Assembly (NCBI GenBank): GCA_030601605.1 | Contig: JAUVTI010000055.1 | Location: 1-10,232, forward strand | Direction: 5' to 3' | Origin: Gemmatimonadales bacterium | GTDB lineage: Bacteria; Gemmatimonadota; Gemmatimonadetes; Gemmatimonadales; GWC2-71-9 | Length of the DNA stretch: 10,232 nt | Shown: positions 7,349 through 10,232 of the stretch, piece by piece | How the letters are laid out: every line of letters begins with the position of its first letter | How positions within the stretch are numbered: the first letter of the stretch is position 1 | Notes under the pieces: model-generated | The model's input: only the letters and a program-made list of their open reading frames with translations | What the model was told of the DNA's origin: nothing | Databases searched by the model: none | Translations under genes and position numbers: made by a program

Positions 7349-7373
7349 GGCCGGTGTTTACACCTCTTCTATT

Positions 7374-7389
7374 GGCAAGGGTGATGCCA
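7374..7389 (-). promoter_or_regulatory. Sigma-54 (-24/-12) promoter of the GcvH-like/ferredoxin/NrfD operon
   Basis: On the minus strand the sequence is TGGCATCACCCTTGCC. Against the sigma-54 consensus TGGCACR-N4-TTGCW it has the invariant GG and GC with the correct spacing, a full TTGC, and differs at the C of TGGCAC, at R and at the final W. A start near 7363 would give a leader of about 26 bases ending in an AGGAG ribosome site and the ATG at 7337. The same operon ends in a sigma-54 activator with an intact GAFTGA loop, which makes the match much more meaningful than sequence alone. Confidence 0.8.
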
Positions 7390-7412
7390 CCGTGGACCGC
7401 GTTCGTGGCCTG

Positions 7413-7431
7413 TGTCCTAATCCATTGTCCT
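7413..7431. repeat. Short direct repeat TGTCCT-N7-TGTCCT
   Basis: Two copies of TGTCCT begin 13 bases apart, located 24 to 42 bases upstream of the -24 element. Possible protein-binding half-sites, but short enough to be chance. Confidence 0.2.
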
Positions 7432-7450
7432 GTAGGGGGTTACTGTGACT

Positions 7451-7466
7451 CACGGCGGCCGCCGTG
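7451..7466. promoter_or_regulatory. 16-base perfect palindrome, candidate enhancer/operator site
   Basis: CACGGCGGCCGCCGTG is a perfect palindrome ending about 60 bases upstream of the -24 element, a usual distance for an activator dimer of the NtrC class. In GC-rich DNA, chance palindromes of this kind occur, so binding is only a proposal. Confidence 0.4.
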
Positions 7467-7590
7467 GCGGCGGACCACACCCACCGACTGTCGAGATTCT
7501 CGGCACCGGCGGACCGCAATCGGGCCCGAAACTGCCGAAAGTTCAAACAGGCCGGGAGGTATCGTTGTGTGGAATTACCCTACAGTGAGT

Positions 7591-7607
7591 GTGGTGGAAT
7601 CCACCAC
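7591..7607. promoter_or_regulatory. 17-base palindrome GTGGTGG-AAT-CCACCAC, candidate enhancer site
   Basis: Seven-base perfect arms around a three-base centre, about 200 bases upstream of the -24/-12 promoter. The size and symmetry fit a helix-turn-helix dimer site such as an NtrC-family upstream activating sequence. It is not followed by a T run on either strand, which argues against a terminator. Confidence 0.4.
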
Positions 7608-7636
7608 TTGAGCGGTCTCGAAACGTCGGGGAATCC

Positions 7637-7654
7637 GGCACCGCGCGCGGTGCC
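7637..7654. repeat. 18-base perfect palindrome just after the 22-heme cytochrome gene
   Basis: GGCACCGCGCGCGGTGCC starts 15 bases past the TAG of the cytochrome gene. As RNA it would form a strong seven-pair stem with a CGCG loop. No U tract follows, so it is not a textbook terminator. It could protect or end the cytochrome mRNA or be a regulator site. Confidence 0.45.
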
Positions 7655-7669
7655 ATCAGGATGACGCCA

Positions 7670-9661
7670 CTATTGCTCCCCGGAGAGCGCATCCATCTGA
7701 TGGCACAGGTGGCACGCGGCCGGTGCGTTGTGCTCCACCCTGTCCGTGTGGCACACGGTGCAGACCTGGCGCGTCCACTCCGTGATCCCCTTTGCCTTGG
7801 CGCCGTGGCAGTTCGAGCACTGGGAGTGCGCGAACGCGAGCATGTGCTTCTCCTTCGCACCCTCGCCGTGACAGGAGACGCAGCTGGCCTCCGGCTGGTG
7901 GTGGAAATCGTGACAGGCCACGCAGTCCACTCCCGCGGCGCTCATGGCCGGCGGCTGGTGGCACGTCGAGCACGCCAGGCCTGCTTCGTGGTGCGCCGCG
8001 TGCGGGAAGTCCCCGATCTCGGTCGCCACCGGCGTCTCCGGTGCACCACCCGGCCCCGCATGGCACTCGGCGCAGTTGCGGGTGCCGATCTGCGCGTGGT
8101 GGCATCCTGCGCAGTCCGCCTGGGACGTGAGCAGGGTCCTGCCGTGGTCCTCGAACGACGTGTGGCAGCTGGTGCAGGAGAGCCCGGCCCGGACCACGTG
8201 GCGCTCGTGATCGAACTCGGTGCCGCCGAACCGCACGGCCTGCCGCTCCACGCCCAGGTGGCACTGCAGGCAAGAGCTCTCACTGATGCGGGGACCCAGA
8301 TCCACATCGGGAACCGCGTACGGCAGCCCTCCCACACTGACAGCCTCGCGCACTAGCTCGATGCTCGCCCGCAGCAGCTCGTCGGCGAAGGCGATGTTGT
8401 GGGCGCCCTTGCCCTGCTCCACGAAATCCACGTTCTCGCCGGCGAGGGTGAGCAGGCTGTCGACCTGCCGGCGCGTCCTGACCGGCGCGCTTCCCGCGGC
8501 CCGCCGGGCGGCCGCCACCACCTGACTCACCTTCCGCACCTTGCGGTCCGTTCCCTCCTGCCACGCCGGGAGGATGTTGGCGTAACGAATCCCGTGGCAC
8601 GAGAGGCAGGACGCCTCGCCGGCGCCACGCACGGTTTCGTGTGCGCCCACCGACCGGGTCAGCTCGTGGCAGCCCGTGCACGACACCCGCGCGAGGAACA
8701 TGGAGCTGGGCTGGTTCTCCACGCCGTGTCCCCCGATCCCCGAGAAAAGCTGCTGCTGCGCCTCGTGGACGCGCTGGTGGCATGCGGCGCAGTCGAGCTC
8801 GGCGCTCTCCGCCAGGGCCACCATGCGATGCACGATCGGCAGGTGGCACTGGGTGCACTCCACGTTGTGCTCTGAGATGTGCACGCGGTGCAGAAGAGTG
8901 GTGTTGTCGAACTGCTCGATCCGCTCGGGGATGTTGTGGCAGTTCCAGCAGCGCGCCTCCTCCGCAGCGCCCGAGCCCTCCGTCACCTGCTGGTGGCAGG
9001 ACACACAGGGCACGAGGTCCTCCACGTACTGCTCGTGATCCACGACGAAGCCGGCCGGCGACACGACACGCGGCGGCGAGACGTGGCAACCGATGCAACC
9101 GGCTACCGGTTCTCCGGGATCGCGCTCCTTGAAGTGGCACAGGTTGCAGGTGGCCTGCTCCACCGCCAAATGGTCACCCTGTACGATCTGCGAGTGACAG
9201 CTCGTGCAGCGCAGCTGCTTACCGCGGCGTAGCTCTCCCAGGTGCTGCGCGTGGTCGAACCGCACACCGTTGAAGCTCACCACCCCTTCAACCTTGCGGA
9301 GCGAGTGGCAGCCCGAGCGCAGACAGGCGGCGTCCTCGATCTCGGCCCACGGCTTTGTGCCGTACGCGCCCGTCACGTACTTCACCACCTGGTTCGCCGC
9401 CTGCATCTTTCCCATCGCCTCGGCCTTGATGCCAGGGGCGTAGTGGCACTTGATGCACGGAACGTCGTTGTGCGACGAGGTGGCCCAGGAATCGTAGTAG
9501 GGCTGCATCAGGTGGCAGCTGGTGCAGAACTTGGGCTGTGCGCTGTACTCGACGAACCCCACGGTGCCCACCGCCGCGAGGATGATAGCCAGCACGCCTA
9601 TCTGGATCCCGATCTTGAGCGGCCGGGAGAGGCGCTCGAACTGGGAGGTGAGGCGAGCCAT
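7670..9661 (-). CDS. NapC/NrfH-headed 22-heme c-type cytochrome
   Basis: 663 residues with a single N-terminal TM (about 17-37) followed by CTSCHLM (46-52), the CxxCHxM first-heme signature of quinol-dehydrogenating NapC/NrfH/NirT proteins, then a second heme at C69 and the SWATSSH stretch between them. Heme motifs start at C46, C69, C113, C152, C172, C189, C219, C238, C269, C291, C328, C352, C464, C496, C517, C530, C564, C580, C594, C615, C634 and C650: 22 in all, with C113 in a CX4CH motif (CLRSGCH). Many are preceded by F-x-H-x-x-H elements, as in cytochrome c3/c7 repeats. A 107-residue heme-free helical segment (357-463), containing GKGAHNIAFADELLRAS, splits 12 hemes from 10. That segment resembles the helical G-x-x-HN region of NrfA and octaheme cytochromes. 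The start is 12 bases after the previous cytochrome's stop. It is predicted to be periplasmic, an electron conduit from quinol to an acceptor or to the Fe-S/NrfD complex. Confidence 0.95.
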   Translation of the reverse strand: MARLTSQFERLSRPLKIGIQIGVLAIILAAVGTVGFVEYSAQPKFCTSCHLMQPYYDSWATSSHNDVPCIKCHYAPGIKAEAMGKMQAANQVVKYVTGAYGTKPWAEIEDAACLRSGCHSLRKVEGVVSFNGVRFDHAQHLGELRRGKQLRCTSCHSQIVQGDHLAVEQATCNLCHFKERDPGEPVAGCIGCHVSPPRVVSPAGFVVDHEQYVEDLVPCVSCHQQVTEGSGAAEEARCWNCHNIPERIEQFDNTTLLHRVHISEHNVECTQCHLPIVHRMVALAESAELDCAACHQRVHEAQQQLFSGIGGHGVENQPSSMFLARVSCTGCHELTRSVGAHETVRGAGEASCLSCHGIRYANILPAWQEGTDRKVRKVSQVVAAARRAAGSAPVRTRRQVDSLLTLAGENVDFVEQGKGAHNIAFADELLRASIELVREAVSVGGLPYAVPDVDLGPRISESSCLQCHLGVERQAVRFGGTEFDHERHVVRAGLSCTSCHTSFEDHGRTLLTSQADCAGCHHAQIGTRNCAECHAGPGGAPETPVATEIGDFPHAAHHEAGLACSTCHQPPAMSAAGVDCVACHDFHHQPEASCVSCHGEGAKEKHMLAFAHSQCSNCHGAKAKGITEWTRQVCTVCHTDRVEHNAPAACHLCHQMDALSGEQ

Positions 9662-9673
9662 GAAGCCTCGCGC

Positions 9674-10232
9674 CTACTTGCCCAGCTCGCGCAGCTTGAA
9701 CCAGGCCAGCGCGATCGCCGAGAGCGCCAGGAACCAGACGGGGATCAGCAGCAGCTTGTGCTCCCACTGCTCCTCGGCGTGGGCCTCCGCCGTGCCCCGG
9801 ATGATGCCGGTGCTGGACCGCACCCTGAGGCCGAGGTCTTCGAGTTGCTCGAGATCCAGGCTGTGCTGCACCAGCGCGATCTGCTTGTACTCGGACAGCG
9901 CCGCCTGGTAGCGGAAGCGCGCATCGTCCACGTCGTGCCCCATCAGCTCGAGCTCCGCGATGGCCTCGGCCGCCAGGTGGAGCTCCTCGCTGGCCCGCAG
10001 AACCTGCTCCTGGATCTCGATGCCCATGAGCCCCGGCCCCGCATCGCCGTCGTGGCAAGAGGCGCACAGGGCCGCGATCTCGTCGGGCTCGGTGCGGGCG
10101 GTGCCGTGATTGCTGTGGCAGGCCAAGCACCCCGGGATGCTGCCATCGAGCGCCGGCCGCCCATGGGGTCCCTCCAAGAGCGCTTGCTCGAGCATGCGGT
10201 GACAGTGGCCGCACACGTCGGCGATCTGCGCG
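9674..10232 (-). CDS. Multiheme cytochrome c with C-terminal membrane anchor (5' end beyond window)
   Basis: 185 residues are visible and the frame is open to the window edge. A GTG at 10216 sits immediately before the first heme motif and is not a credible start, so the gene continues upstream. Three CxxCH motifs are visible: CGHCH, CLACH and CASCH (visible residues 7-11, 35-39, 56-60). They are followed by a long helical region with ARFRYQAALSEYKQ and a QHSLDLEQLEDL stretch, a layout like the C-terminal helices of octaheme and NrfA-type cytochromes, where a conserved His-Ser/His-Asn lies near a heme. One TM helix near the C-terminus (about 157-177) ends in KLRELGK, which should anchor the domain to the outer face of the inner membrane. 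It lies 12 bases before the 22-heme cytochrome, so they are probably co-transcribed. The total heme number and any signal peptide cannot be seen. Confidence 0.9.
   Translation of the reverse strand, partial: AQIADVCGHCHRMLEQALLEGPHGRPALDGSIPGCLACHSNHGTARTEPDEIAALCASCHDGDAGPGLMGIEIQEQVLRASEELHLAAEAIAELELMGHDVDDARFRYQAALSEYKQIALVQHSLDLEQLEDLGLRVRSSTGIIRGTAEAHAEEQWEHKLLLIPVWFLALSAIALAWFKLRELGK

Larger units (their letters stand above)
7338..7669. other. Non-coding regulatory interval between the cytochrome block and the GcvH-like/NrfD operon
   Basis: This 332-base interval is the only gap over 300 bases. I see no convincing gene in it: the short open frames lack ribosome sites and family resemblance. 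Nearest the cytochrome stop is an 18-base palindrome (7637-7654), then a 17-base palindrome (7591-7607), a 16-base palindrome (7451-7466), a TGTCCT direct repeat (7413-7431), the -24/-12 promoter (7374-7389) and the AGGAG ribosome site (7344-7348). The layout, with palindromes 60 to 280 bases upstream of a sigma-54 core, is what an enhancer-dependent promoter usually looks like. Confidence 0.75.

Noticed and set aside
7358..7546. Small minus-strand frame of 62 codons in the intergenic interval
   Set aside because: It needs a TTG start, has no ribosome site or recognisable sequence, and runs through the -24/-12 promoter.
7637..7654. Intrinsic terminator after the 22-heme cytochrome
   Set aside because: The stem is strong but no T run follows on the minus strand, so I list it only as a palindrome.
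1..10232. CRISPR arrays, tRNA or rRNA genes, transposases or attachment sites
   Set aside because: No regularly spaced repeats, no tRNA-like cloverleaf sequence, and no mobile-element protein could be recognised. Coding density and codon style look uniform across the window.

Overview
The window is a GC-rich stretch (about two thirds G+C by eye) from a bacterium, and every convincing gene lies on the minus strand. The gene content points to a Gram-negative, respiring organism with periplasmic c-type cytochromes: many CxxCH heme motifs, a Tat-exported iron-sulfur protein, an NrfD/HybB-type membrane protein and a sigma-54 activator. The phylum cannot be fixed from this sequence. Myxococcota, Desulfobacterota, Acidobacteriota and Gemmatimonadota would all fit.

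Reading in the direction of transcription (high to low coordinates), two blocks are visible. Block 1 (10232-7670) holds the 3' end of a multiheme cytochrome c with a C-terminal membrane anchor, followed 12 bases later by a 663-residue NapC/NrfH-headed cytochrome with 22 heme-attachment motifs (21 CxxCH and one CX4CH). A 332-base non-coding stretch follows (7669-7338). It carries several palindromes and a well-formed -24/-12 (sigma-54) promoter correctly placed in front of block 2. Block 2 (7337-1) is a tight series of seven genes: a membrane-anchored GcvH-like protein, a four-cluster Tat-exported ferredoxin with a C-terminal anchor, a ten-helix NrfD/HybB-type quinone-interacting protein, a second anchored GcvH-like protein, a soluble GcvH-like protein with a cysteine-rich N-terminus, a membrane sensor histidine kinase whose extracytoplasmic domain has two heme c motifs, and an NtrC-family sigma-54 response regulator cut by the window start.

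The likely working picture (inference) is a membrane complex that moves electrons between the quinone pool (NrfD protein), a periplasmic iron-sulfur subunit and a long multiheme wire. This resembles the general plan of the Hmc, Nhc and Qrc complexes, but with three GcvH-like proteins that appear to have lost the lipoyl-lysine and share a C-terminal G-[IV]-x-x-x-D-G-G signature. The heme-bearing kinase and its sigma-54 partner probably sense periplasmic redox state or a heme ligand and control the operon from the -24/-12 promoter. No catalytic molybdopterin, hydrogenase or terminal reductase subunit is visible, so the substrate is unknown. The genes beyond 10232 are the obvious place to look for it.
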